A stretch of DNA of 64,000 nt from Legionella hackeliae (GTDB lineage Bacteria > Pseudomonadota > Gammaproteobacteria > Legionellales > Legionellaceae), in NCBI RefSeq assembly GCF_000953655.1, contig NZ_LN681225.1, positions 62,001-126,000 on the forward strand, given 5' to 3'. A program made the translations under genes and the position numbers. Position 1 is the first letter of the stretch. Each line of letters starts with the position of its first letter. Under the pieces are notes generated by a model, which worked only from the letters and a program-made list of their open reading frames with translations, had not been told where the DNA came from and made no database searches. Shown here one piece after another: positions 45,017-53,529 of this stretch.

Positions 45017-46228
45017 ATGGGGATGCGAAATGGGTTTAAGCTAGGCAAGGTGCTTGCTAGCGCGATGGGACTGGGATTAGCCCAGGCTGCAAAGGCTGGT
45101 GCAGATAATTGGCAAATGAATATGCATAAGGGGGTAACGCCTCTGAGTAAGGACATGTATGATTTGCATATGATTGCTATGGTTATTTGTGGCATTATCG
45201 GAATTGTAGTTTTTGGTGTGATGATTTACTCCTTAGTACATCATCGCAAATCAAGAGGATATAAACCGGCCAGTTTCCACGACAACATGCGTGTAGAAAT
45301 AATATGGTCAATTATTCCGTTCCTCATTCTTGTCGGGCTTGCTATCCCTGCCACGAAAGTATTGATGCGACTGGAAGACAGTAGTGAATCAGATGTCACT
45401 ATCAAAGTGGTCGGTTATCAATGGAAATGGCAATACCAATACCTTGATCAAGGGATTAGTTTTTTTAGTAATCTCTCAACTCCTTTTGCTCAAATTCAAA
45501 ACCAGGAAGCCAAGGGTCAATGGTATCTATTAGAAGTTGATAATCCAGTAATTGTTCCAGTACACAAGAAAATTCGCTTCCTGGTGACGTCAAATGATGT
45601 TATTCACTCTTGGTGGGTACCTGAGATTGGCGTTAAGCGTGATGCAATGCCAGGTTTTATGCATGAAGCTTGGGCACGCATCGAAAAGCCAGGTGTATAC
45701 CGTGGACAATGCGCGGAACTTTGTGGCCTTAACCATGGTTACATGCCGATTGTTGTGAAGGCAGTTACTGAAGAAGAATTTGATCAATGGGTTTCAACGC
45801 AAACTAAAGCGCGAGATCAATATTCAGAAACTGAAGCAAAACCTCAAGATCAAGCAAAAATGACGCGTACTGAATTGATGACTTTAGGAAAACAAAAATA
45901 CGATCAAATTTGCGCGGCTTGTCATCGTCCAGACGGTAAAGGGTTACCGCCGATGTACCCACCTTTAAAAGGAAGCTCTGTCGCTGTTGGTAAACCTATC
46001 GAGCGTCATATTAGCATTATTTTAAATGGTGTACCTGGCACTGCAATGCAGGCATTTAAAGATCAATTAACAGATGCTGAGACAGCAGCAATTGCAACCT
46101 ATGAGCGTAATGCCTGGGAAAACAATACCAATGATGAAGTACAGCCTGCTGATGTTGCGAAAGTACGTCAAGGCGATAATCAACAACCGACTAAGGTGAA
46201 TAAAGCTCAAGCTGGAGGTTTGCGATGA
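45017..46228 (+). CDS. coxB: Cytochrome c oxidase subunit II with fused cytochrome c domain
   Basis: A 403-residue caa3-type subunit II. After a signal-like N terminus come two membrane helices (about 52-73 and 96-115), then the cupredoxin domain with the CuA site: His197 in VIHSWW and C232-AELC236-GLNH240 with Met243. A C-terminal cytochrome c domain carries C299AAC-H303. Electrons pass from the attached heme to CuA and on to subunit I. AGAGGTG precedes the ATG at 45017. The end overlaps coxA by 4 bases (ATGA), so translation is coupled. Confidence 0.95.
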   Translation: MGMRNGFKLGKVLASAMGLGLAQAAKAGADNWQMNMHKGVTPLSKDMYDLHMIAMVICGIIGIVVFGVMIYSLVHHRKSRGYKPASFHDNMRVEIIWSIIPFLILVGLAIPATKVLMRLEDSSESDVTIKVVGYQWKWQYQYLDQGISFFSNLSTPFAQIQNQEAKGQWYLLEVDNPVIVPVHKKIRFLVTSNDVIHSWWVPEIGVKRDAMPGFMHEAWARIEKPGVYRGQCAELCGLNHGYMPIVVKAVTEEEFDQWVSTQTKARDQYSETEAKPQDQAKMTRTELMTLGKQKYDQICAACHRPDGKGLPPMYPPLKGSSVAVGKPIERHISIILNGVPGTAMQAFKDQLTDAETAAIATYERNAWENNTNDEVQPADVAKVRQGDNQQPTKVNKAQAGGLR

Positions 46229-47832
46229 GTCAAGTGATAACTCACGATCTAGATCATGACGCCCACGATCATGGCCCTGAACAAGGTAAAGGCGTAATCG
46301 GCTTTATTAAAAGATGGCTATTTACAACTAACCATAAAGATATCGGCACGCTATATCTATGGCTGGCTATGTTAAGCTTCTTTGTAGCAGGTTCGATGGC
46401 TCTTGTTATTCGAGCAGAGCTTTTTCAACCTGGTCATCGTTTCGTTGATCCGAATTTTTTCAACCAGATGACAACGCTGCACGGCTTAATCATGTTGTTC
46501 GGGGTGGTCATGCCCGCATTTACCGGTATGGCTAACTGGCAAATTCCAATGATGATCGGGGCGCCTGATATGGCTTTACCTCGTTTAAACAACTGGAGTT
46601 TCTGGATATTGCCTTTTGCTTTTGCATTATTAGGTTCAACAATGTTTCACAGTGGCGGTGGCCCTAACTTTGGTTGGACAATGTATGCGCCACTGTCAAC
46701 GAAGTTCGCACCACCCAGCACAGATTTTATGATTTTTGCCATTCACATGATGGGAATCTCATCCATTATGGGGTCAATCAATATTATCGCTACTATTCTT
46801 AATATGCGTGCGCCTGGTATGACGCTCATGAAAATGCCAATGTTCGTTTGGACTTGGTTAATAACGGCATTTTTGTTGATTGCCATTATGCCGGTGCTTG
46901 CTGGAGCGGTAACCATGATGCTGGCAGACAGGCATTTTGGTACAAGCTTTTTCACAGCAGCTGGGGGCGGAGATCCTGTGTTATTCCAACACGTATTTTG
47001 GTTCTTTGGTCACCCTGAAGTTTATGTATTGATACTTCCTGCGTTTGGTGTGATTTCAGAAATCATCCCAACCTTCAGTCGTAAACCACTATTCGGTTAT
47101 CATTTCATGGTCTATGCGACTGTTAGTATCGCCTTTTTATCATTCATTGTTTGGGCGCACCACATGTTCACTACAGGGATACCTTTAGGTGGTGAATTAT
47201 TCTTTATGTACACCACTATGCTTATCGCTGTTCCTACTGGCGTGAAAGTATTTAACTGGGTTAGTACGATGTTTAAAGGGGCAATGACTTTTGAAACCCC
47301 CATGCTTTTTGCAGTGGCTTTCGTATTCCTATTTACTATTGGTGGCTTCACTGGTCTGATGTTATCCTTGGTTCCTGCTGATTATCAGTATCAGGACACT
47401 TATTTCGTTGTTGGCCATTTCCACTATGTATTAGTACCTGGCGTTATTTTCGCACTCCAGGGAGCTACGTATTACTGGCTACCCAAGTGGACGGGCCATA
47501 TGTATAACGAGCGTTTGGGTAAATGGCATTTCTGGTTGTCTGTCATTTCAGTGAATGTGACATTCTTCCCTATGCATTTCTTAGGTCTTGCGGGTATGCC
47601 GCGTCGAATCCCTGATTATGCTTTACAATTTACCAATTTTAATATGGTCATTACCATTGGTGCGTTTATTTTCGGGCTTTCGCAGTTGTTATTCCTTTAC
47701 AATGTGATTGCAACTGTTCGTGGTGGTAAGAAGGCGAGTGCACAGGTTTGGGAAGGTGCTCATGGTCTAGAGTGGACCTTGTCATCACCACCTCCCTATC
47801 ACAGTTTTACAACACCGCCTGAAATTCATTAG
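46225..47832 (+). CDS. coxA: Cytochrome c oxidase subunit I
   Basis: A 535-residue protein with 12 membrane helices. Conserved His ligands are visible: TTLHGLIM for heme a, WFFGHPEVYVLILP with the His-Tyr pair of the CuB center, HHMFTTG, and VVGHFHYVL for heme a3 and a. This is the catalytic core that reduces oxygen and pumps protons. A His-rich N-terminal stretch (HDLDHDAHDHG) precedes the first helix. A hairpin follows the gene before ctaG, which could lower transcription of the downstream genes. Confidence 0.97.
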   Translation: MSQVITHDLDHDAHDHGPEQGKGVIGFIKRWLFTTNHKDIGTLYLWLAMLSFFVAGSMALVIRAELFQPGHRFVDPNFFNQMTTLHGLIMLFGVVMPAFTGMANWQIPMMIGAPDMALPRLNNWSFWILPFAFALLGSTMFHSGGGPNFGWTMYAPLSTKFAPPSTDFMIFAIHMMGISSIMGSINIIATILNMRAPGMTLMKMPMFVWTWLITAFLLIAIMPVLAGAVTMMLADRHFGTSFFTAAGGGDPVLFQHVFWFFGHPEVYVLILPAFGVISEIIPTFSRKPLFGYHFMVYATVSIAFLSFIVWAHHMFTTGIPLGGELFFMYTTMLIAVPTGVKVFNWVSTMFKGAMTFETPMLFAVAFVFLFTIGGFTGLMLSLVPADYQYQDTYFVVGHFHYVLVPGVIFALQGATYYWLPKWTGHMYNERLGKWHFWLSVISVNVTFFPMHFLGLAGMPRRIPDYALQFTNFNMVITIGAFIFGLSQLLFLYNVIATVRGGKKASAQVWEGAHGLEWTLSSPPPYHSFTTPPEIH

Positions 47833-47840
47833 TAGTAGTT

Positions 47841-47870
47841 AGCATTAAGCCTTCTCAGGCTTAATGCTTT
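47841..47870 (+). terminator. Hairpin inside the cox cluster
   Basis: AGCATTAAGCC (47841-47851) pairs with GGCTTAATGCT (47858-47868) and is followed by TTTAAT. It stands between coxA and ctaG and may be an attenuator or an mRNA-processing boundary, letting coxBA be expressed above ctaG and coxC. Confidence 0.6.
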
Positions 47871-47919
47871 AATCGTTATCCAGAACATGAGATGACAATT
47901 TTTGAGAGAGAGAAGTAAG

Positions 47920-48459
47920 ATGGCTCAGAAAAGTCATACAAAATTAATCGCTATTCTGGCTGGACTGGTTCTGGGAATGTTTGTTTTTGGTTTCGCTCTA
48001 GTGCCCATTTATAACAGTCTTTGTAAAGCATTGGGAATCAATGGCAAAGTAAGTATGGAAGCGTCTAACTATAATAGTAAGACAGCCAAAATTGTGAGCG
48101 ACAGAGAAATTATTGTCGAATTTGTGGCAACAAATAATGGTAATTTACCTTGGGCATTTTATCCAAAGACAACGAGAGTAAGGATTCATCCAGGGGAAAT
48201 CGCCAAATTGGCTTTTTATGCAGAAAATAAATCAAATCACCGTATGACGGTGCAGGCTGTTCCTAGTGTGACACCAGGTATAGCTGCTAAGTATCTGAAA
48301 AAAACAGAGTGTTTTTGTTTTACTCAGCAAACATTGAATGGGCACGAAGCGATGGATATGCCGCTATTATTTCATCTAGATACCGATTTGCCAGAAAATG
48401 TTAAAACAATTACTTTGGCTTACACACTGTTTGATGTAACTGATAAAATAATTAATTAA
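47920..48459 (+). CDS. ctaG: Cytochrome c oxidase assembly protein CtaG/Cox11
   Basis: A 179-residue protein with one N-terminal membrane helix (KLIAILAGLVLGMFVFGFALVPIYNSLC) and a periplasmic beta domain. The copper-binding CFCF motif is in KTECFCFTQQTLNG. It delivers copper to the CuB site in subunit I. The ATG at 47920, after a GAGAGAGAAG ribosome site, fits the family start. Confidence 0.93.
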   Translation: MAQKSHTKLIAILAGLVLGMFVFGFALVPIYNSLCKALGINGKVSMEASNYNSKTAKIVSDREIIVEFVATNNGNLPWAFYPKTTRVRIHPGEIAKLAFYAENKSNHRMTVQAVPSVTPGIAAKYLKKTECFCFTQQTLNGHEAMDMPLLFHLDTDLPENVKTITLAYTLFDVTDKIIN

Positions 48460-48506
48460 CTCACTAACCCAGTATTGTGAGATAAAAGATAGGAGAATTG
48501 TATACA

Positions 48507-49376
48507 ATGGGAGCACATGGCGCTTATTACATACCCAAACCCAGCCATTGGCCTTTAGTGGGATCAATTGGCTTGACCACTACTCTGGTTGGTGCGGCCT
48601 CTTGGTTACATCATGATTGGTATGGACCTTACATTTTTACAATCGGTTTAGGAATCCTCGTGTTTATGATGTTTGGTTGGTTCGGCCAAGTCATCTATGA
48701 AAACGAAAAAGGACTCTACGATTTGCAGGTTGACCGGTCATTTCGCTGGGGAATGTGCTGGTTCATTTTCTCTGAAGTATGTTTTTTCGGTGCGTTTTTT
48801 GGTGCTCTTTTCTTCACGCGATGGTGGTCTATTCCAATACTGGCAGGTGAAATTCACCCAATAACTCATATTGTCCTATGGAATGATTTTCAGGCTCACT
48901 GGCCATTATTGATTAATCCTAATAACCAAATATTTGTGGGTGCACATAAAGCTATGGAAGCCTGGGGATTAGCAGCCATCAATACCCTAATCTTATTAAC
49001 GTCAGGGGTCACCATCACGTGGGCGCATTGGGCATTAAAGTTAAACAAGCGCAGACAACTGACTGTTGGCATGCTTTTCACCATTGCGCTTGGCGTGCTC
49101 TTCTTGACTCTACAGTCTTTCGAGTATCATGAAGCCTATACTGAAATGGGTTTAACGCTTGATGCTGGTATCTATGGAACGACCTTCTTCATGCTTACAG
49201 GTTTCCATGGATTACACGTAACAATTGGTACCATCATGTTAATTGTTATTCTAATCCGCTGTATTCGTGGACATTTCACACCAGAGCGTCACTTTGGTTT
49301 TGAAGCTGTCGCTTGGTACTGGCACTTTGTAGACGTAGTTTGGCTCTTCCTATTCATTTTTGTCTACTGGCTCTAA
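48507..49376 (+). CDS. coxC: Cytochrome c oxidase subunit III
   Basis: A 289-residue protein with seven membrane helices. GAYYIPKPSHWPLVGSIG, RWGMCWFIFSEVCFFGAFFGALFF, YHEAYTEMGLTLDAGIYGTTFFMLTGFHGLHV and EAVAWYWHFVDVVWLFLFIFVYW are typical. It stabilises subunit I. AGGAG lies 11 bases before the ATG at 48507; the TTG at 48498 is too near that site. The usual downstream genes (SURF1, ctaA, ctaB) do not follow; a hairpin and a decayed hydrolase gene come instead. Confidence 0.95.
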   Translation: MGAHGAYYIPKPSHWPLVGSIGLTTTLVGAASWLHHDWYGPYIFTIGLGILVFMMFGWFGQVIYENEKGLYDLQVDRSFRWGMCWFIFSEVCFFGAFFGALFFTRWWSIPILAGEIHPITHIVLWNDFQAHWPLLINPNNQIFVGAHKAMEAWGLAAINTLILLTSGVTITWAHWALKLNKRRQLTVGMLFTIALGVLFLTLQSFEYHEAYTEMGLTLDAGIYGTTFFMLTGFHGLHVTIGTIMLIVILIRCIRGHFTPERHFGFEAVAWYWHFVDVVWLFLFIFVYWL

Positions 49377-49385
49377 TAGAAGCAA

Positions 49386-49417
49386 GATAACCTGTGTTGA
49401 TATCAATCCAGGTTATC
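49386..49417. terminator. Hairpin after coxC
   Basis: GATAACCTG (49386-49394) pairs with CAGGTTATC (49409-49417), and the loop contains the small palindrome TTGATATCAA. It lies 10 bases after the coxC stop. There is no T-run. Confidence 0.6.
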
Positions 49418-49573
49418 AAATAAATATCTAACACCACTTACGGTAATCTTCTAGAATTTCCTAATACATACCACCTTTTAGTTGTATTGCATAAAATTAA
49501 TTAGATATCTAAAATCGACTGACCCAGAAAAATATAATTTCTCAATAAAGCAGTATGAATCAGGAGTGATATA

Positions 49574-50556
49574 GTGTTTTATAAGGATTAATTTATTGAT
49601 ATTCCTGCACGAGATAATGCGCCAGAAGCCAGATTACATATAAGAATAGTGAGTGAAAATGAAGACAGTCTCCAAAAAAGGCCCTATATTTTTATGCTTC
49701 CTGGCGGCCCTGGTGCGAACCACTCACAGTCTAAAGATTATGAATGCCTACGTACGGCAGGGAATATAGTATTCATCGATCCCAGAGGATGCGGATTAAG
49801 TAGTAAACACGATCCTTCGTTTTATACAATGGAAAATTATATTGAAGATGTTGATGCACTTCGAAAATATCTCAATTTGGAGCAAATTACATTATTGGGT
49901 AAATCTTACGGAGCAATGTGCGCATTAGGATATACTTTGTCCTATCCAGAGCATGTTTCTAGTCTTGTTCTGGCAGCAGGGTCCCCAAGCTATAAAAATA
50001 TTGAGACTGCACGCCTTAATGTTGAAAAAAGAGGTACTCTCGAGCAACAAAAAATTTGTGAACAATTATGGGAAGGAAGTTTCAAAAACCATGAGGAATG
50101 AACAATTTCTTTGATGTCATGGATTCCATGTATTCCTGGAAAAAAAGACAGGGTATCCCTGTAATTCGACCGGCCCCAGAATATGTGTTTGCTTACGAGC
50201 CTCTAAATCAGGGATTTAGAGGATTTTTACGAACATTCAATTATGAAGAGCGGTTGCATGAAATAACATGCAAAACGCTAATCCTTGTAGGTGAAGAGGA
50301 TTGGATTACTGATAAAATACATTCTGAATTCATGGCTGGCAAGATACCAGACAATCATTTTATTGTATTTCCCCATGCGGATCACTCTATGGAATCAGAT
50401 GTGCCGGAAGCATTCTTCTCTAGTATACATACCTTTATAAAAAGTCAGTGTGAAGAAAGGAACTCTCATTATTTTTTTAAAGACAATGATAATACTGGAA
50501 AGGTGAAGTTTGATTTAACTGTTGATGAAAGTAATAATAGCTTCCAATTAAGCTAG
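49574..50556 (+). pseudogene. Alpha/beta hydrolase (S33 prolyl-aminopeptidase-like), broken
   Basis: A GTG at 49574 with AGGAG upstream opens a frame that hits TAA at codon 6 (49589-49591). The same frame then runs FIDIPARDNAPEARLHIRIV, the oxyanion motif LPGGPG, DPRGCGLSS and the nucleophile elbow GKSYGA. Near 50100 it stops (TGA) and the rest is in the next frame, starting with NNFFDVMDSMY and holding the Asp in VGEEDWIT and the His in FPHADHS. All three catalytic residues survive, but in two frames. So there is one nonsense codon and one frameshift. The substrate class is proline-iminopeptidase-like. It may be a real lesion or, less likely, sequencing error at two places. Confidence 0.75.
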
Positions 50557-50815
50557 CATATTTGAACGTGTAAAAAATTTGCGGGATGATGATAGTCTTG
50601 TTGTACCAAGTCGAGTTTCGCAGTGGATATCGCAATAGTAAGCAAGTCGCAGATTTATCATCAGAAAAGCGTTTCAGCCAATCTCTCATAAGGTATGTTT
50701 AATATTGAATTATTTGGCAGCTTAACAAAAAAGCGGTGTGAATAAAATTAACTCATGCGAGGTTGATATAAAACAGGGTTGCAAACTGCAACCCCATTTA
50801 GCAAGTTCATAGGGA

Positions 50816-52057
50816 TTAGTCAATTTGAGGCGATCTGAAAGATCGAATACGCTCTTCTAATTCCACCGGTATATTTGGAGTCTCAATTCTTCGCCTCTTG
50901 AAAAATTGAACCGATTGGTTGAGTAAGGACGGCACCTCTGAATCACAACCAAATTTTCTAATCCGATTACTTGACTCTACTGTTTTAGAAAAATCAATGG
51001 GTTGTCCTTTTGCATCAAAAAAGGCATATTTTTCTAAATTAGGCAATGCGGCTTTCAAAGCCTGACGCTGTTCTTGCGACATCGCTTTAAGTGATTTGTA
51101 TTCTAAAGCAAGGACTCGTACATGCTTTAAGGAGTCTTTAAGTTGCGCTAAATTTTCTATTGAGAGTTGTTCAATACCTGTAGAACGCAAATCAAGAACA
51201 GTAACGGTCTTAGGAAGGGCAACAAAAGCGCGGGCTAAATCTGCACTATTCATTAGGTTAAATCGAGTATGCGATAGATTTAACGTATTTACGCCTCTTG
51301 GAATAGCAGCAAAGATTTCGGCTAATTCAGCATCGCTTTTAAGGTGCAAACCATTACCGGATAAATCAAGTGAAGTCACGTTGGCAGGAATAGCGGAAAG
51401 AATTTCTGCAAGTTCGGCACTACTTTTTTGACCGAATTCATTCCAACCCAAATTAAGAAACTTAATGTTTCCGGGCATAGCGGCAAAGGCCTCTTTTAAT
51501 TCAGCAACAGTTTTACGACCTAGTCTGTTAGTCGCTAAATTCAGTGCAATTAATTCTTTAGGCAGGGCTGCAAAGATACGACTAAAATCAGAATCATCAA
51601 GATTGCCTAAAAGGTTTCTACTTAAATCGAGCTTCTGTAAGCTGGCTGGGAGTAAACTAAATGCTTCAGCTAATTCAGACGCTTTTTTTCGCGATAACCG
51701 ATTATTCGCTAAACTAAGAGCAGCTAAAGCAGGATTAAATCCAGCAAAAAGTTGACTTAAAATGGCACCAGTTTGCATGCCTAAGAGATTCCCTCCCAAA
51801 CTAAGTACGGTTACTCGACGATGTAGACGCGCAAACGAAGTCACAAGAAGAGCTCCAGAGAGAAGTCCTATTCCATTATTATTAAAATTCAGTGAATGAA
51901 CGCTTAATGGTACACGCTCTAACGCTTGCGGTAATTCGCTACAATCTCTTGTTCCCAATTGATTATTACTGACGTTAAGCAAAGAAATACCAAAAGGAAG
52001 AGTAGTGAATGGTTTTACTAAATTATTATTTCTAGGTAATTTTAAGTTAAAATGCAT
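50816..52057 (-). CDS. Leucine-rich repeat protein (ribonuclease-inhibitor type), putative effector
   Basis: A 413-residue protein made mostly of LRR units of 28-31 residues (residues about 20-330). Clear units are SVHSLNFNNNGIG, RVTVLSLGGNLLG, ALAALSLANNRLS, SLQKLDLSRNLLG, ELIALNLATNRLG, NIKFLNLGWNEFG, NVTSLDLSGNGLH and TVTVLDLRSTGIE, each followed by a helix of the type AELAEIFAAIP. The C-terminal 80 residues are basic and unmatched. The GAGGG site precedes the ATG. RI-type LRRs are eukaryote-like and recur in Legionella Dot/Icm effectors. The 260 bases upstream of its 3' end, 50557-50815, contain nothing that I can support. Confidence 0.83.
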   Translation of the reverse strand: MHFNLKLPRNNNLVKPFTTLPFGISLLNVSNNQLGTRDCSELPQALERVPLSVHSLNFNNNGIGLLSGALLVTSFARLHRRVTVLSLGGNLLGMQTGAILSQLFAGFNPALAALSLANNRLSRKKASELAEAFSLLPASLQKLDLSRNLLGNLDDSDFSRIFAALPKELIALNLATNRLGRKTVAELKEAFAAMPGNIKFLNLGWNEFGQKSSAELAEILSAIPANVTSLDLSGNGLHLKSDAELAEIFAAIPRGVNTLNLSHTRFNLMNSADLARAFVALPKTVTVLDLRSTGIEQLSIENLAQLKDSLKHVRVLALEYKSLKAMSQEQRQALKAALPNLEKYAFFDAKGQPIDFSKTVESSNRIRKFGCDSEVPSLLNQSVQFFKRRRIETPNIPVELEERIRSFRSPQID

Positions 52058-52190
52058 GATTAAACCCTCAAGAAATGATTAAAATGTGTTCAGGAAGTTC
52101 ATTATATGATCTGAAATTGGGGTTTAAAAATTGAATGTTTATATATAAGTTATAACAATTTTTTATATAGGTTGATGTTGAATAATAGTA

Positions 52191-52640
52191 ATGAATATTT
52201 GGATTGATGGCGATGCCTGCCCCAAGGCAATTAAACAAATCATTTTTCGTGCGGCCACAAAGCGTAGTGTTCCTGTGTTCATCGTTGCAAACCACTTCGT
52301 CGCAATTCCTCCGTCCCCTTTCATTAAACGCGTGATGGTGGAAGCAGGTTTTGACAGAGCAGATGCCTACATTGTCTCTCAACTGCAACTCCATGATCTG
52401 GTCATTACCGCAGACATTCTGCTAGCCGAACACGTGATTGCAAAAGAAGCCTTCGCACTTAATCCACGAGGCAGTTTATATTCAGAAAATAATATAAAAC
52501 AGATAGTTAGCCTACGTAATCTAAATGAGTCACTCAGGGAAACCGGTATGATCCGCGGGGGATTAGACAAACTAAGCGCTAAAGAAATTCAAAGTTTCTC
52601 AAATCATTTAGATCGAATGATTAGTCAATATCATAAGTAG
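52191..52640 (+). CDS. yaiI: YaiI/YqxD (DUF188, UPF0178) family protein
   Basis: A 149-residue protein of the UPF0178 family. The opening IWIDGDACPKAIKQIIFRAA and the motifs VIVANH-like FIVANHF, DLVITADILLAEHVI and NPRGSLYSENNI are characteristic, with Asp residues in the PIN-like pattern. The family is conserved and its function is unknown; a nuclease-like fold is likely. Divergent from the LRR gene, with 133 bases between starts. Confidence 0.9.
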   Translation: MNIWIDGDACPKAIKQIIFRAATKRSVPVFIVANHFVAIPPSPFIKRVMVEAGFDRADAYIVSQLQLHDLVITADILLAEHVIAKEAFALNPRGSLYSENNIKQIVSLRNLNESLRETGMIRGGLDKLSAKEIQSFSNHLDRMISQYHK

Positions 52641-52866
52641 GCGGATATATAGGTAGGGTGCTTGTTGGAAGGTCGTTTTCTGTAAAAATAAAGAAAAGAT
52701 GGTTTCGGCAAGATTTGGTAAATCGAAAAAACGTGCGCTAAAAATAATACTAATAATCAAAATAGTTAGCACCAAAGTTTAGTAATACTCCCTGTAAAAT
52801 ATAGTAAAAGTAGTAAATTTGAGTGGTCTATACTCATTATGTAAACTCAATTTTAAGGAGAACATA

Positions 52867-53040
52867 ATGAACAGGGATGACGACAAACGCGCTCAACCAG
52901 CTAATCAAAATGGTCAAAGAATGGGGCAAAACGACGAACGGAAACAAGCTCCAGGTCAAAGTGGTCAAAAGCAAAATCAACAACCGGGCCAAACTCAAGG
53001 TGAAAAAGGTGGCCATTCAGGTTCAGGCACTAAACGCTAA
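52867..53040 (+). CDS. Small hydrophilic Gln/Gly/Asn-rich protein
   Basis: A 57-residue, low-complexity protein: almost half the residues are Gln, Gly, Asn or Lys and none is strongly hydrophobic apart from one Met. It should be disordered, similar to stress-related small hydrophilic proteins. AAGGAGAAC before the ATG is a strong ribosome site, and CTATACT at 52828-52834 would serve as the -10 element of a promoter, of a kind compatible with sigma S. A perfect terminator hairpin follows the stop. So it is a real, separately regulated small gene of unknown role. Confidence 0.72.
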   Translation: MNRDDDKRAQPANQNGQRMGQNDERKQAPGQSGQKQNQQPGQTQGEKGGHSGSGTKR

Positions 53041-53046
53041 TTTTTT

Positions 53047-53077
53047 ACCACTAGAAGACTTTCTTCTAGTGGTTTTT
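53047..53077. terminator. Bidirectional Rho-independent terminator
   Basis: ACCACTAGAAGA (53047-53058) and TCTTCTAGTGGT (53062-53073) form a perfect 12-bp stem with a 3-base loop, with T-runs on both sides (53041-53046 read as A-run/T-run for the reverse strand, 53073-53077 on the plus strand). It serves the small hydrophilic gene and the convergent HTH-like gene. Confidence 0.92.
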
Positions 53078-53308
53078 CCCTTTCTCATTTTTTCGACCTA
53101 AAAGCCAATCCACACTGACTTCCAATTCTTGAGCAATTGTTTGCATCGCGTTGGGGTCAACTTCAATTCCATTTAAAACCGCTTCTGTTTTAACCGAAGG
53201 TAGATTAAATATTTTAGTGCAGGCTTTTACCCGCTCTGATAAAAGTGAGGGCACTCCGATCACATCTAACTCTTTATTTAAGCGCTCTGATAAACGACGA
53301 TTAGGCAT
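53066..53308 (-). CDS. Small Cro/CI-like HTH protein, copy 2
   Basis: An 80-residue protein, paralogous over its full length to the one at 32828-33070: both read LSERLNxELD near the start, VPxL, KxEAVLNG in the middle and QTIAxELEVSxDWLLGxKNEK at the end. GGAGGTG five bases before the ATG at 53308 is a strong ribosome site. The HTH-like C-terminal half suggests DNA binding. The stop lies within the shared terminator. Between it and the next gene on the minus strand is a probable sRNA locus. Confidence 0.75.
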   Translation of the reverse strand: MPNRRLSERLNKELDVIGVPSLLSERVKACTKIFNLPSVKTEAVLNGIEVDPNAMQTIAQELEVSVDWLLGRKNEKGKNH

Positions 53309-53380
53309 AGACACCTCCGCGCTGTTGTTTTTTATTGATATAGCACATTTTTTCAATAATTGAACAATTTTTATAAAACT

Positions 53381-53408
53381 TTGACAGAGCTCTTCGGTTG
53401 TCTATACT
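53381..53408 (+). promoter_or_regulatory. Strong sigma-70-type promoter
   Basis: TTGACA (53381-53386), a 16-base spacer and TATACT (53403-53408), with no coding frame behind it. The start of transcription should be close to 53415. Confidence 0.7.
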
Positions 53409-53414
53409 TAAAGT

Positions 53415-53485
53415 GTAGAGTAAGTTTAGGCCCAAGCCTTAATTTGTTCTGCTTACAGAAACCACCTTCGGGTGGTTTTTGTTTT
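53415..53485 (+). ncRNA. Probable small RNA, about 70 nt
   Basis: A near-consensus promoter directly upstream and an ideal terminator at the end bound about 70 bases with no start codon followed by a meaningful frame. Inside, GTAAG (53420-53424) pairs with CTTAC (53452-53456), enclosing a small AGGC/GCCT hairpin and an unpaired U-rich stretch (AATTTGTTCT). This layout fits a trans-acting sRNA. No match to 6S, tmRNA, RNase P or RsmY/RsmZ (no GGA loop motifs). Confidence 0.6.
53459..53485 (+). terminator. Rho-independent terminator with UUCG loop
   Basis: AAACCACC (53459-53466) and GGTGGTTT (53471-53478) enclose TTCG and are followed by TTGTTTT. A stable UUCG tetraloop makes this a strong terminator. 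Confidence 0.92.
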
Positions 53486-53529
53486 ATCACCCCATAGAAC
53501 GTGAGATGAGAACACTATCCTCAAAAAGA

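Noticed and set aside
50098-50556. Separate gene starting at the ATG at 50098
   Set aside because: It is the C-terminal half of the same alpha/beta hydrolase and has no ribosome site of its own; treated as part of the pseudogene.
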